Assembly: GCA_013002535.1 (NCBI GenBank)
Contig: JABDJK010000030.1
Location: forward strand, 2,501-66,500
Direction of reading: 5' to 3'
DNA: 64,000 nucleotides
Source of the DNA: Hyphococcus sp.
GTDB lineage: Bacteria > Pseudomonadota > Alphaproteobacteria > Caulobacterales > Parvularculaceae
Positions 35,007 through 43,997 of this stretch are shown piece after piece. Numbering within the stretch: the stretch's first letter is position 1; every line of letters begins with the position of its first letter. The position numbers were made by a program, and so were the translations under genes. Under the pieces are notes generated by a model. That model made no database searches. It was not told the origin of the DNA and worked only from the letters and a program-made list of their open reading frames with translations.

Positions 35007-35375
35007 AATTGCTACGTCCGGCTCCGCTTATTCACCGATAATCTCCCCATGCACCTTGCGCGCTGACAATTAGGGCGCCAGCGCTTTGCGGCCAAGGAGG
35101 AATTTGCCGCAGTGCAAAAATAACGCCTACTATATTCATCGCCCAAGATGTTAACCTTTTCGTCCGGCAAAGCTGGGCGTTGCGTTAAAAGTCAGAATGA
35201 ATGCGCAATTAGGGGGGGGTGCATTGGGGGATTTTTCGAGAATTGGCTTTTCGCATCGGCGTATTCACGCTCGCAAGCGCTATGGCTATAAAGCCGGCTG
35301 CCGCTCAATCTGCGGTTTCCGATCAGATTGCGAACCTCCCGCCCGCGCAAGGATTCACGAACTGACGGCTTGCGG
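35007..35375. other. Intergenic region between glyS and ppdK
   Basis: This 369-base stretch holds no convincing gene: the minus-strand frame at 35192-35527 is the antisense-frame shadow of glyS plus spacer. Visible items are a run of eight G at 35212-35219 followed by GGGGG at 35226-35230, and a weak minus-strand -10-like TATAGT near 35133-35138. I saw no terminator with a T-run after glyS. Confidence 0.5.
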
Positions 35376-37403
35376 TCAGCCCTCCAGTTTTGAAAAATCC
35401 GCAACGTCATTTGTCGCTTTGGTAACACGCGCAAGCAGCGAGAGCCGGTTAGCGCGCAAGGCGGCATCGTCAGCATTAACGGTAACATTGTCAAAGAACG
35501 CGTCAAGCGGCGCGCGAAGCCCTGCAAGCGCCTTCATCGCGGCAGCGAATTCTTCTTTGGGCAAGGCGGCGCTTGCAGTTGTCTCTGCATTCGTAATCGC
35601 CTCGAACAGTTTCTTTTCAGAATCTTCCGCTAAAAGCTTTTCATTGACGTTTGCCGCGTCCGCCGGCGCGTTGTCTTTCTTTTCTTCAGCTTTCAGAATG
35701 TTCGCCGCACGCTTGTAGGCGGCCGCAACATTCTCGCCGTCATCTGTTTTAAGAAAGGCTTCCAGCGCCTTTAGTTTCTCAACAATGATGACGAGATCAT
35801 CCTGTAAATTGCCGTGAGCGTCGGTAAGCACCGCATCAATCTGGTCATGGTGATGGCCCTTGTCGCGAAGATAAACTTTCAGGCGGTCGTGGAAAAAATT
35901 GATAAGATCGGAGACGCCTGCAGGCAGTTCCCGCCGTACATTGTTCTCCAAGGTTAGTCTGATCACACCCAACGCGGCGCGTCTCAACGCGAATGGATCT
36001 TTCGATCCTGTTGGTTTTTCATCGATAGCCCAGAACGCGGTCAATGTGTCGAGCTTATCCGCCAAGGCAACGGCGACAGAGACCGGCGCCGTCGGCGGGT
36101 CTTCGTCCTGACCGGCCGGTTTGTAGTGATCGCGGATAGCGTCAGCGATATCGTCCGCTTCACCTTGTACTTTCGCATAATACCGACCTATCAACCCTTG
36201 CAGTTCCGGGAATTCACCGACCATAGCTGTCACAAGATCAGCTTTCGCAAGGAGGCCGGCGCGCTCTGTTGTGTCGGGATCAGCGCCAATGGCAGGCGCG
36301 ATCTCTTTCGCCAGCGCCGAGACGCGCCGCGCTTTGTCGCCAACCGATCCCAATCCCTCGAAGAACGTCACCCGATCAAGGTCGGGCAAACGGTCTTCCA
36401 ATTTGGTTTTCAAGTCCTGATTGTAAAGGAACCATCCATCGGCGAGGCGTGCTGCAAGCACGCGCTCATACCCCTCGCGCATGGCCGCGCCGCCATCGGG
36501 GGCTTCAATATTGGCAACGCAAATGAATTTGTTCGTCAGGCGCCCGGTCTTCGGGTCCTTAACGGAGAAATATTTCTGATGCCCGCGCATAGACGCGGTC
36601 AACACTTCGTCCGGCAGGGTCAAGAATTTCTCGTCATATGATCCAATCAAAACAACCGGCCATTCGGCGAGCCCTGCGACTTCATTTAGAAGCGCTGTAT
36701 CTTCAACGAGCTCAAATCCTTGCGCCTGGCAAAGCGTTTGCGCATTGTGCGCAATAATCTCTTTTCGTTCATCAGTATCAAGAACGACTTTTGCGGCACG
36801 TAACTTTGCGGAATAATTGTCGTAATTTCGCGCCTGAATTTCGTCCGGCGTGATAAAACGATGGCCTTCAGTTATGTCACCAGACGCAATGCCGTCAACT
36901 TCAAACTTAACGACTTCGTTATCAAAACAACACAAAATCCTGTGCAACGGACGCACCCAGCGCAAGTCGCCGGCGCCCCAACGCATGGATTTCGGCCATT
37001 GGAAGCCGCGGATGATTTCCGGAACGAATTCAGCGATAAGCGCCGCAGTATCGCGGCCCTTTTGATCAATCACCGCAACGTAATAGGCGCCCTTTTTATC
37101 CTCGCGCTGTTCGCACTCATCAATCGATGACAGCCCTGCAGATTTCAAGAAACCTTCAATGGCCTTGTCCGGCGCTCCGACCCGCGGTCCTTTTTTCTCC
37201 TCGCGCCGGTCTGGTTGCTTCACCGGCAAGCCAAGCGCGACCAACGACAGCCGCCGCGGCGTCACAAACGACTTGACGCCTTCAGGCATAAACCCTGCGC
37301 CGATGAGACGGTCATTCACCGCGCGCTCAAGGTCGCGCGCCGCCTTTTGTTGCAGGCGCGCCGGAATTTCTTCGGAGAACAATTCTAGGAGTAATTCAGC
37401 CAT
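35376..37403 (-). CDS. glyS: Glycyl-tRNA synthetase, beta subunit
   Basis: The 675-residue protein has the beta-subunit landmarks. These are LLLELFSEEIPARLQ at the N-terminus, VTPRRL, FQWPKSMRWGAGDLRWVRPLHRIL, MRGHQKYFSV, YNQDLKTKLEDR, a KADLVTAMVGEFPELQGLIG run, and DPFALRRAALGVIR. The C-terminal part includes an unusual ~35-residue charged insertion near residue 565 (EEKKDNAPADAANVNEK), where related proteins usually go straight into the anticodon-binding domain. The alpha subunit is 5.6 kb away on the same strand. Confidence 0.94.
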   Translation of the reverse strand: MAELLLELFSEEIPARLQQKAARDLERAVNDRLIGAGFMPEGVKSFVTPRRLSLVALGLPVKQPDRREEKKGPRVGAPDKAIEGFLKSAGLSSIDECEQREDKKGAYYVAVIDQKGRDTAALIAEFVPEIIRGFQWPKSMRWGAGDLRWVRPLHRILCCFDNEVVKFEVDGIASGDITEGHRFITPDEIQARNYDNYSAKLRAAKVVLDTDERKEIIAHNAQTLCQAQGFELVEDTALLNEVAGLAEWPVVLIGSYDEKFLTLPDEVLTASMRGHQKYFSVKDPKTGRLTNKFICVANIEAPDGGAAMREGYERVLAARLADGWFLYNQDLKTKLEDRLPDLDRVTFFEGLGSVGDKARRVSALAKEIAPAIGADPDTTERAGLLAKADLVTAMVGEFPELQGLIGRYYAKVQGEADDIADAIRDHYKPAGQDEDPPTAPVSVAVALADKLDTLTAFWAIDEKPTGSKDPFALRRAALGVIRLTLENNVRRELPAGVSDLINFFHDRLKVYLRDKGHHHDQIDAVLTDAHGNLQDDLVIIVEKLKALEAFLKTDDGENVAAAYKRAANILKAEEKKDNAPADAANVNEKLLAEDSEKKLFEAITNAETTASAALPKEEFAAAMKALAGLRAPLDAFFDNVTVNADDAALRANRLSLLARVTKATNDVADFSKLEG

Positions 37404-37495
37404 ACGCTCCGCCTTCTAGGGCGGGTTTAAGGCAGGTGCAATAGGACACAGACACGTGTTAAACTGAAGCGTCTTCGCAGGGGAATTTCACAGCA

Positions 37496-38158
37496 ATGAA
37501 AAAGAATACGCGGTATTTTCTGAGTGAGGGCGCGCTAATCGTTTTCTCAATATTGCTCGCCCTTGGCGCCAATGAATGGCGCCAGCGGGCCGCGGCGGAA
37601 ACCAAGGAGCGCAAGGCGGCTGCTGCAATCCACGCAGAGTTAAGCGCTAATCTAGCGTTGTTCGAAGATCTTCCCGAATATCACGGCGATATTGCCGCTG
37701 CCTTGCGCGAAGAAATCGCGGCCATTCGCGCATCTGATGCGCCAGACAATCGCGCGCCGATCGATATTTTTATGCGCATTGAGACGCTCAGGCCAACCAT
37801 AATCATGAAGCAGTTTCCCGAAGACGTTGCGTGGGACCTTGCCCGCCAGCGCGGCGTAGCGGCACGATTTGATTATGATCTCGCCAGCGGTCTTTCACGC
37901 GCCTATAGCAGTCAACGCGACGGCGTCGTACCGATCATAATAAACATATCGGAAATAATGAATGCTCCGGCAATGATTGAGCCGGGCAATCAGGCGTCTG
38001 CATTATGGCCGCTCGCATCGCTCTTTTCGGAACTCGCTGCGCGTGAGATCACGCTCATTTCCTATTATGAACAACAGCTGACCGCGCTTGAAATTGAATA
38101 TCCAGACCTCGTTCAAGAAAGCGATGAAGACGACGTCATTTTCACGCCAGTTGATTGA
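37496..38158 (+). CDS. Membrane-anchored protein of unknown function
   Basis: The 220-residue protein has one N-terminal hydrophobic helix (about residues 12-26, ALIVFSILLALGANEW). A long soluble helical region with many Ala, Glu and Arg follows. The tail is very acidic (ESDEDD). The N-terminal pattern, an LxVFSILLALxxNEWR-type anchor, recurs in unnamed alphaproteobacterial proteins, but no function is known. It is the only plus-strand gene between glyS and glyQ. Its last 46 bases overlap the convergent FkbM methyltransferase gene, including the codons for its acidic tail. Confidence 0.6.
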   Translation: MKKNTRYFLSEGALIVFSILLALGANEWRQRAAAETKERKAAAAIHAELSANLALFEDLPEYHGDIAAALREEIAAIRASDAPDNRAPIDIFMRIETLRPTIIMKQFPEDVAWDLARQRGVAARFDYDLASGLSRAYSSQRDGVVPIIINISEIMNAPAMIEPGNQASALWPLASLFSELAAREITLISYYEQQLTALEIEYPDLVQESDEDDVIFTPVD

Positions 38159-38976
38159 ATCCCAGCCATCTCAGCCGCATCGCTCGTTTGATTGCTGATT
38201 GCCGACCTGACGAAAATATCGCCTGCATGTATCGCAGGGTTGTCAAAAATATATGAAATGGTTTCATCAGAACTACGCCAATCCGCAAACGCGAATTCGG
38301 CGTGGTCCAACGTTGTAATATTCGTCGCAATCGGTGACAGTTTTGATAGCGCCTCAAGGCAAGCCCTAGCATTTCTCAATTCGGCGCGATGATATTCAAA
38401 CGAAAGCAATGGTACGGGTTGAGACATGCCCTGAATACATTCAAGTTCGAACCCTTCAACATCAATCTTGCAATAATCGGGCAGTCCGTATTCCGCGATA
38501 AGGGCGTCGATGGTTGTTACAGGCACATCACATGTTTGGACCGTCCGATTTTTGCGCGGCTTCAGCCATTCCCAATCGGAACGTAAGCTCGCTGTCGACG
38601 CTGTTCCTTCGAAATGAAGCGTCGCCATGCCAGGTTCATTTGAAACTGCTTTCTCCACTAACGAAAAGTCAGGATTCTTGCCGCATTGATATTGGAGCGC
38701 CGGATGACAAAGTTTGTTTGGCTCAAGCGATACAACTCTGGCCCCAAGCTTTAGCAAAAGCGACGACATTTGCCCGACATTGGCGCCGATATCGAACACC
38801 AAATTGTCCGGCTGAACAATCTTGCTAAAAAAATGCAGCCGTTTGTTTTCAAGCCTTCTAATAGATGGGTTTAGGGCTTGATACGCGTGCCGAGCAATTG
38901 GATAGACACCTGCAGATTGCGCCGCCTTTTTTGCAGCATTTTTTACGGCTATCAGGTTTCGCTGTATCGCTCGCAT
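38113..38976 (-). CDS. FkbM-family methyltransferase
   Basis: The 287-residue protein has the SAM-binding fold of FkbM enzymes: NLVFDIGANVGQMSSLL, VVSLEPNKLCHPAL, and TIDALIAEYGLPDYCKIDVEGFE (split by the central motif), then LLSFEYHRAE. FkbM-type enzymes O-methylate sugars or other small molecules. The N-terminal ~45 residues are basic and non-catalytic. The Ser-rich C-terminus (MTSSSSLS) comes from the 46-base overlap with the convergent gene. No polysaccharide cluster surrounds it, so the substrate is open. Confidence 0.82.
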   Translation of the reverse strand: MRAIQRNLIAVKNAAKKAAQSAGVYPIARHAYQALNPSIRRLENKRLHFFSKIVQPDNLVFDIGANVGQMSSLLLKLGARVVSLEPNKLCHPALQYQCGKNPDFSLVEKAVSNEPGMATLHFEGTASTASLRSDWEWLKPRKNRTVQTCDVPVTTIDALIAEYGLPDYCKIDVEGFELECIQGMSQPVPLLSFEYHRAELRNARACLEALSKLSPIATNITTLDHAEFAFADWRSSDETISYIFDNPAIHAGDIFVRSAISNQTSDAAEMAGIQSTGVKMTSSSSLS

Positions 38977-39088
38977 TCAAAAACGTATCGCAAATACTCA
39001 ATTACCGATAGCCAAAAGCGATCAATTCCAGGGCGAATGATGCTCTGTTTTTGCCGGTTTTGCAGCGTTTGCACACAATTTCTGGCGA

Positions 39089-39418
39089 TTAAACATCGAG
39101 ATCAATCGGTTCTAATGGCGTAAAAAGGTCATGCGCGCCGTCGACCTTTCCAATCGATGTGTACTCACACACTTCGCCAAACGCCTGCCACATTTTTTCA
39201 ACGGCGGGGTTTTCATGAGCGCTGGCAACCGCGCTTTCCGATTTCCAGCAAAAAACCTCGACAATCGTTCCGTCTTTCGCGCGCCCGCAAAGGGACGGGC
39301 TATCGTCAACCAGGCCTTCCGCGCGCAAAATTGGCAAATGCGTTTTCACTTGCGCCAATAATTCATCGTCTTTGTCTTGTTTCGGGCGATAGCACGCTAT
39401 GACCATGACTTTACTCAT
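39089..39418 (-). CDS. ABM-like small protein (dimeric alpha+beta barrel)
   Basis: The 109-residue protein has the size and pattern of antibiotic-biosynthesis-monooxygenase-like barrels: KVMVIACYRPKQ, a central GTIVEVFCWKSESAVASAHENPAVEKMW and an ending EYTSIG. It probably forms a dimer and binds a small hydrophobic ligand or haem-like molecule. This family call is by fold impression, not by a catalytic motif. The start overlaps the stop of the DUF6438 gene by 4 bases, so the two are translationally coupled. Confidence 0.6.
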   Translation of the reverse strand: MSKVMVIACYRPKQDKDDELLAQVKTHLPILRAEGLVDDSPSLCGRAKDGTIVEVFCWKSESAVASAHENPAVEKMWQAFGEVCEYTSIGKVDGAHDLFTPLEPIDLDV

Positions 39419-39975
39419 TTGATCGGCGCCTGTTTTGTTTTACCGATGTGGGCGTCACGCGGGCCGATCAAGTCATCAATATCGAGGACCGCTTCCATCG
39501 CAGCAACCATTTCTTCCCAACGCGCCTTTCCGTCAAATTCCATGCACCCTTGGTAGACACTTACTTTTTTCGCCGAATTCTTAGCTTTGATCGTGATAAT
39601 CACGCGTGGGTTGTCAGTGGCCATTCTCGGACAATTGGATACATCTGCGTTCGGGTAAGCCGCGTCGAATGACTGAAACTCATGTTCCGCCGCAATCTCA
39701 ATCAGTTGATCAAACGAACCATCGGCAAGGCGCTTGCCCACAGCGCCGCCTTCCTCAGCGACAAAACGCTTGCCGCGAAATTCAAGAATATCTTTTTCGT
39801 TTACAATTACTTCGTATACGGGGCAAACGCCGTAACACGCCGTACGCTCCAACTTGAATTGGTCGTAGTCTTTTGGCGGCTGGTAAAGCCCCCGTGTCGC
39901 ATAAGGTTCGTAATCTTGCGGCGCACAAGCCGCAAAAACGGCTGCAGTATAAATAACCAACAGAATTTTTTTCAT
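39415..39975 (-). CDS. DUF6438-domain lipoprotein
   Basis: The 186-residue precursor starts with a signal peptide and lipobox AVFAAC. The mature part contains the DUF6438 core FKLERTACYGVCPVYEVIVNEKD, with CxxxCP, plus FRGKRF, a conserved DAAYPNADVSNCP segment and KKVSVYQGC. The pair of Cys in CYGVC could form a disulfide or bind metal. The function of the family is unknown. It begins 9 bases after mtgA and is coupled to the ABM-like gene, giving a likely three-gene unit. Confidence 0.72.
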   Translation of the reverse strand: MKKILLVIYTAAVFAACAPQDYEPYATRGLYQPPKDYDQFKLERTACYGVCPVYEVIVNEKDILEFRGKRFVAEEGGAVGKRLADGSFDQLIEIAAEHEFQSFDAAYPNADVSNCPRMATDNPRVIITIKAKNSAKKVSVYQGCMEFDGKARWEEMVAAMEAVLDIDDLIGPRDAHIGKTKQAPIK

Positions 39976-39984
39976 TTAAGTATT

Positions 39985-40701
39985 CTACGGCTTGTTGACG
40001 CAATCGTCGAGCCCGTCGCGGCGAACCTGTCCCATACGCGCGCTGACGTCGCCAACGCGCTTGCGCACATATGGCCCCGGCGGATCGACCCGCCATTTAT
40101 GAGGGTTTGGTAATACTGACGCCAGCAACGCCGCTTCATGGGCAGTCAAATGCTTGGCGCTCTTGCCGAAACGCTTCTGCGCCGCCGCTTCAGCGCCAAA
40201 CAATCCGTCGCCCCACTCAGCGACGTTTAAATAAACTTCCATAATGCGGCGTTTTGGCCAAAGCGTTTCAATAACCACTGTCATCCACGCTTCTGCGCCC
40301 TTGCGCATCCAACCGCCGCCGTTCGTCAGAAATACATTTTTTGCAGTCTGCTGAGAAATCGTAGAGGCGCCGCGCTGGCGTTTGCCATTTTTCGCTTCTT
40401 CCATCGCTTCGTTAATTGCCTTCATGTCGATGCCGTTGTGGAGGCAAAACCGCGTATCCTCCGCTGCGATTACAGCGACGACAAGATTGGGCGAAATACT
40501 GTCGATTGGAACCCAGGGATGAATGATCACGTCGCCTGAGAGTTTACGCTCCACCATCAACAACGTTCCCGGCGGCGATACAAAACGGTAGATGCCGGCG
40601 AGAACAATGGCGCCGATGAATAAAAAAATGCCTGCAAACACAAAAACTCGAAGCGTGATCGTGATCTTGTCGAGAAGGCTTCTTTTCTTGCTCTTCGTCA
40701 T
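39985..40701 (-). CDS. mtgA: Monofunctional biosynthetic peptidoglycan transglycosylase
   Basis: The 238-residue protein has one N-terminal membrane helix (VFAGIFLFIGAIVLAGIYRF). Its GT51 domain contains VVAVIAAEDTRFCLHNGID (catalytic Glu), GASTISQQTAKNVFL, EVYLNVAEWGDGLFG and HEAALLASVLPNPHKW. It polymerises lipid II glycan strands at the inner membrane and has no transpeptidase domain. The ATG at 40701 is preferred over an in-frame GTG at 40719, whose spacing to any Shine-Dalgarno is poor. Confidence 0.92.
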   Translation of the reverse strand: MTKSKKRSLLDKITITLRVFVFAGIFLFIGAIVLAGIYRFVSPPGTLLMVERKLSGDVIIHPWVPIDSISPNLVVAVIAAEDTRFCLHNGIDMKAINEAMEEAKNGKRQRGASTISQQTAKNVFLTNGGGWMRKGAEAWMTVVIETLWPKRRIMEVYLNVAEWGDGLFGAEAAAQKRFGKSAKHLTAHEAALLASVLPNPHKWRVDPPGPYVRKRVGDVSARMGQVRRDGLDDCVNKP

Positions 40702-40736
40702 ACCCGTCCGGTTCGACACCGCCCCGCTTCAAACTT

Positions 40737-40763
40737 AAAAAGGGCGGCGCAACAGCCGCCCTT
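40737..40763 (-). terminator. Intrinsic terminator after the DUF1761 gene
   Basis: AAGGGCGGC (40740-40748) and GCCGCCCTT (40755-40763) form a perfect 9-bp stem with a 6-base loop. On the minus strand it is followed by a run of T (40737-40741). It lies 25 bases after the stop of the DUF1761 gene and separates that gene from mtgA. Confidence 0.8.
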
Positions 40764-40788
40764 CTGAACACAATAGTTATTTTTGCAG

Positions 40789-41184
40789 CTATTTCATAAT
40801 TGTCAAAATAATCGCCGAAACGACCCACCCGACGAGCAAATGCGATGCGTCAATCATAAGCAACGGCAGGCTATGTGCGGGAAGATAAACAAATGCATAG
40901 GCTGTGAACGGCAACGCAATTAACAACCATAAGGTCAACATCGTCATTACCGCATCGTTGACACCGCTAACATTTTTCCATTTGAGAACGAGCCCAATTC
41001 CGATGACCTGCATGAAAGTAATAATAAGACCGCCGATCATCCAAACCGGGCTTCCAGCGTCTTCCTCGGTCAGGCCTTCCGCAGCCATCCACATCTCGGT
41101 GAACAATAATCCATACCATAAAAATCCGACAAAAAAGAACGCAACAGTCGCCAGTATGACTGGCAGCGGTTTTAATCCAAACAT
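40789..41184 (-). CDS. DUF1761-family membrane protein
   Basis: The 131-residue protein has about four membrane segments. The DUF1761 pattern is present: an N-terminal PVILATVAFFFVGFLWYGLLF, with the conserved WYG, then MWMAAEGL, a LIITFMQVIGIGLVL helix and a C-terminal SHLLVGWVVSAIIL. The function is unknown. It has its own 82-base upstream spacer and a strong terminator after it, so it may be monocistronic. Confidence 0.82.
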   Translation of the reverse strand: MFGLKPLPVILATVAFFFVGFLWYGLLFTEMWMAAEGLTEEDAGSPVWMIGGLIITFMQVIGIGLVLKWKNVSGVNDAVMTMLTLWLLIALPFTAYAFVYLPAHSLPLLMIDASHLLVGWVVSAIILTIMK

Positions 41185-41266
41185 TAGCGCATGCTCCTGC
41201 TTTGCGTAGGAGTTATAATACCGCCATCATTGCGTTCCGCAAACAGACAAATTATCGAATTTAGGC

Positions 41267-41848
41267 CTAAAAATTGCCGTCGCAAGCGGCGGCTTCTACC
41301 GGCGCAGCAGCAAAACCGCGTAACCCCACACCGAAATTTGCGTCCGTGCGCAGAGATTGCGGCGCAGCCTTATATTCATCGACAATAGAATTCAGTATCG
41401 GCCAGTGAAAATTCGCGTATGGTGCGAAAAACTGAAACGCTGTTTCGCGATCGCATAATCCGGCGTCGACGCACGCATACGCCAGATCGAAGAAATCAAT
41501 CACTGTGATGATATCAAGGTCTGTCAAATCACGCGAAATCATCCGGGCGTCGCAGAACCGCTTTGCCTCAACATATGAAAGCGTACGCGCATGAGCGGCG
41601 GACAATGTTGGGCCCTTAAATTTATCGACCATCTCGAACGTTTGCTCGACGCTCTGATCAACAGACTTTGCGACATCTTTGCGGTAGGTCTCCAGCGCCA
41701 AAAATCCACCAATGATGGCGCTGACGATCCCCACCCAGGTAGAAAGTTGTGACGCGCCGGCGCCAGCAAAAATGCCGGATAAAAACGCCGCGGCCGGCGA
41801 CGAACGTCGCGGCTGCCAATCACTCGCGTCATTCGCAATATTGCTCAT
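41267..41848 (-). CDS. Single-pass membrane protein, unknown function
   Basis: The 193-residue protein has one hydrophobic segment near residues 37-50 (WVGIVSAIIGGFLAL) and a soluble, probably helical, remainder. Four Cys lie in this part (KRFCDAR, YACVDAGLCDRE and AACDGNF). No family was recognised. A 7-bp GC hairpin without T-run lies in its leader. It is separated by 64 bases from the GFA gene upstream and could be the last gene of the glyQ transcript. Confidence 0.5.
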   Translation of the reverse strand: MSNIANDASDWQPRRSSPAAAFLSGIFAGAGASQLSTWVGIVSAIIGGFLALETYRKDVAKSVDQSVEQTFEMVDKFKGPTLSAAHARTLSYVEAKRFCDARMISRDLTDLDIITVIDFFDLAYACVDAGLCDRETAFQFFAPYANFHWPILNSIVDEYKAAPQSLRTDANFGVGLRGFAAAPVEAAACDGNF

Positions 41849-41912
41849 GGTCTGTCACCCCGGCGCCGATCCGCGACGCCGGGCAATCTAGCCGTGAGGC
41901 GTTAAAGATTTG

Positions 41913-42392
41913 CTAGGTTGAAGTTTCCTCAAACTCGACCAATTCGCGAAATCGCTGAATTAATGGGCCATAATCTTCAGGCTGGCCTTCGAACAGTAAA
42001 TCGTCCTCGGAAAATTTGATCCAGGGCTGCGCGCTTTTGGTCCAGATATGCCCGCCCGGTTTTATCCAGCTTGTGTCGTCAATCGTTCCGGCGCGCAGGC
42101 TCAAAATGCCGATCGATGGCTTAGCGCCATTAACGATGCGATTGCCACAAGAACCGCAAAACTTTCCGTATCGCTTGTTGCCGGCGTCGGAAGTCCAATT
42201 CGTTTCCGAGGGTTCGCCTTCGGTGAATGAAAACGTCGCCTCAATAATCGCCGCGGAAAGCACAAAGGCGCTGCCGGTTTGTTTCTGGCAATTCGTGCAG
42301 TGGCACGCGTACATCCCTACTGGAGCCGCCGAAAGCTGATAGCGCAGCGCGCCGCATTGACACCCGCCTTCTATTGGAATGGAAACAGCCAT
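41913..42392 (-). CDS. GFA-family (Gfa-like) zinc protein
   Basis: The 159-residue protein has the GFA zinc sites in order: GGCQCGALRY, YACHCTNCQKQTGSAF and KFCGSCGNRI. This makes seven Cys around two zinc positions, with a C-terminal SAQPWI segment as usual. The family was named for glutathione-dependent formaldehyde activation, but that activity is disputed, so a thiol or metal role is the safe statement. The ATG at 42392 was chosen because the preceding 20 codons are not conserved-looking. The gene lies 16 bases after the secreted unknown. Confidence 0.88.
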   Translation of the reverse strand: MAVSIPIEGGCQCGALRYQLSAAPVGMYACHCTNCQKQTGSAFVLSAAIIEATFSFTEGEPSETNWTSDAGNKRYGKFCGSCGNRIVNGAKPSIGILSLRAGTIDDTSWIKPGGHIWTKSAQPWIKFSEDDLLFEGQPEDYGPLIQRFRELVEFEETST

Positions 42393-42408
42393 GAAAATAC
42401 ACTCTTTG

Positions 42409-43014
42409 TTATGGACAGGCGCCGCGGCTTTCCTCCGCCGCCGTGTCGTCAACTTTGACTATGGCCCCGGTAAGAATATTAAAGGTAAGCCGCCGTCCGT
42501 CTACTGTTGTTAAACTGAAATTGGGCGCGGCGTCGCTGTACAAATTTGAAAATCCGTCAACGATTGCAATTACCGTATAATGCGAAACGCTGCAGCTTGC
42601 ATTTTTTGGATTGCCCTCGGCAATATCTAAAGTAGAATATTCTGCGACTCGTTCGCCGTCATAATGAAATGCAATGGACAGCGTGTCATCTTCAGGCGCG
42701 TGACCGCGGGGCCATGGCCCCAACTGTACGACTGCCGGCGCGATGACGCCTTTGCCATCAGAAACGTTGCATGCGATAAATATTCTTTGTGCAAACCAAT
42801 CATAGCTGTGTAGCAATTTGTTCTCTTCGCCGACCGCATAGAGGTCCGTGCGGCCGTCGACACCATAATATTCAGCGGGAACGGAATGCGCGAAACACTG
42901 TCCATATTGGCCAGCGGCAACATGGGGCCTGTTGGACGCTTCGTCGTCGGCCATCGCAGTATGCGGGACCGCAAGTGCGGCCAATGCAAAAGGGAGAAAA
43001 TCAAGCGGTTTCAT
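42409..43014 (-). CDS. Secreted protein of unknown function
   Basis: The 201-residue precursor has a clear signal peptide ending in PHTAMADD. The mature domain contains four cysteines (GQCF, IACNV, SCSVS and GACP), possibly two disulfides, and no motif that I recognise. The start overlaps the end of glyQ by 14 bases, so it is likely translated from the glyQ transcript. This is unusual, because the product is exported while its neighbour is a cytoplasmic synthetase. Confidence 0.6.
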   Translation of the reverse strand: MKPLDFLPFALAALAVPHTAMADDEASNRPHVAAGQYGQCFAHSVPAEYYGVDGRTDLYAVGEENKLLHSYDWFAQRIFIACNVSDGKGVIAPAVVQLGPWPRGHAPEDDTLSIAFHYDGERVAEYSTLDIAEGNPKNASCSVSHYTVIAIVDGFSNLYSDAAPNFSLTTVDGRRLTFNILTGAIVKVDDTAAEESRGACP

Positions 43015-43936
43015 AATCTACGACCCCGGCGCCTTCAGTTCGGCCTTTCGGACTATCGAGCCAGGCTTTGCAGCACATTTTCGCCAGCGTTCTCACACGC
43101 AAGATATAAGACTGTCGCTCTGTCGCGGAAATAACCCCGCGCGCGTCGAGCATATTAAATATGTGGCTCGCCGCGATACACTGATCATAGGCAGGCAAGG
43201 CGTATGATTTCCCGCTTGCTACACCGGCCTCGATGATAGCAGCGCACGAGCTTTCGGCTTCCTTAAACTGATCGAACAATACATCGGTATCGGCTAGTTC
43301 GAAATTGAAACCGGAAAACTCAACTTCCTGCTGATGAAAGACATCACCATAGGTGACGGCGTCTTCGCCGTCAGCGCCATTGAAGTCGAGATCGAAACCA
43401 TTATCGACGCCCTGCACATGCATGGCGAGGCGTTCAAGACCATAGGTCAATTCGCCAGTGACGGGCTTGCAGTCAAAGCCGCCGACCTGCTGGAAATACG
43501 TAAATTGCGTTACCTCCATCCCGTCGCACCAGACTTCCCACCCGAGGCCCCAGGCGCCAAGCGTCGGGCTTTCCCAATCGTCTTCAACAAAGCGAATATC
43601 GTGCACGGTCCGGTCGACGCCAATCGCATCAAGAGAACCGAGATAAAGTTCCTGAAGATTGTCAGGCGACGGCTTCAATACGACCTGAAACTGATAATAG
43701 TGCTGGAACCGGTTCGGGTTTGCGCCGTAGCGACCATCCGTGGGACGTCTGCATGGCTGCACATAAGCGGCCTTCCATGGCTTCGGCCCGAGTGAACGAA
43801 GCGTCGTCGCCGGGTGAAACGTGCCGGCGCCAACTTCCTTGTCATAGGGTTGCAGAATTACGCAACCATGATCCGCCCAATATTGTTGCAGTGTCAGGAT
43901 CAACCCTTGAAATGATTTTTTCTTTTTGTCGGTCAT
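43001..43936 (-). CDS. glyQ: Glycyl-tRNA synthetase, alpha subunit
   Basis: The 311-residue protein is a full-length alpha subunit. Signatures are [57 protein letters not shown]-like (here [15 protein letters not shown]), [18 protein letters not shown] and [15 protein letters not shown]. It carries the catalytic site for glycine activation and works as alpha2beta2 with GlyS. In most bacteria glyQ and glyS are adjacent; here eight other genes lie between them (7 on the same strand). Confidence 0.95.
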   Translation of the reverse strand: MTDKKKKSFQGLILTLQQYWADHGCVILQPYDKEVGAGTFHPATTLRSLGPKPWKAAYVQPCRRPTDGRYGANPNRFQHYYQFQVVLKPSPDNLQELYLGSLDAIGVDRTVHDIRFVEDDWESPTLGAWGLGWEVWCDGMEVTQFTYFQQVGGFDCKPVTGELTYGLERLAMHVQGVDNGFDLDFNGADGEDAVTYGDVFHQQEVEFSGFNFELADTDVLFDQFKEAESSCAAIIEAGVASGKSYALPAYDQCIAASHIFNMLDARGVISATERQSYILRVRTLAKMCCKAWLDSPKGRTEGAGVVDYETA

Positions 43937-43997
43937 CGTCCAAATTCATATAAATTTCGCGGGACGCTAGGAGTGGTTCGTGCGCCGGTCAAGCGGC

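Noticed and set aside
35212-35230. G8 and G5 runs as a possible quadruplex
   Set aside because: Only two long tracts are present; a stable four-tract structure would need two-tier folding. It may also be a sequencing-length artefact.
41859-41883. 7-bp GC stem upstream of the 193-residue membrane-protein gene
   Set aside because: No T-run on either side, so not a terminator; too short to claim as a regulator.
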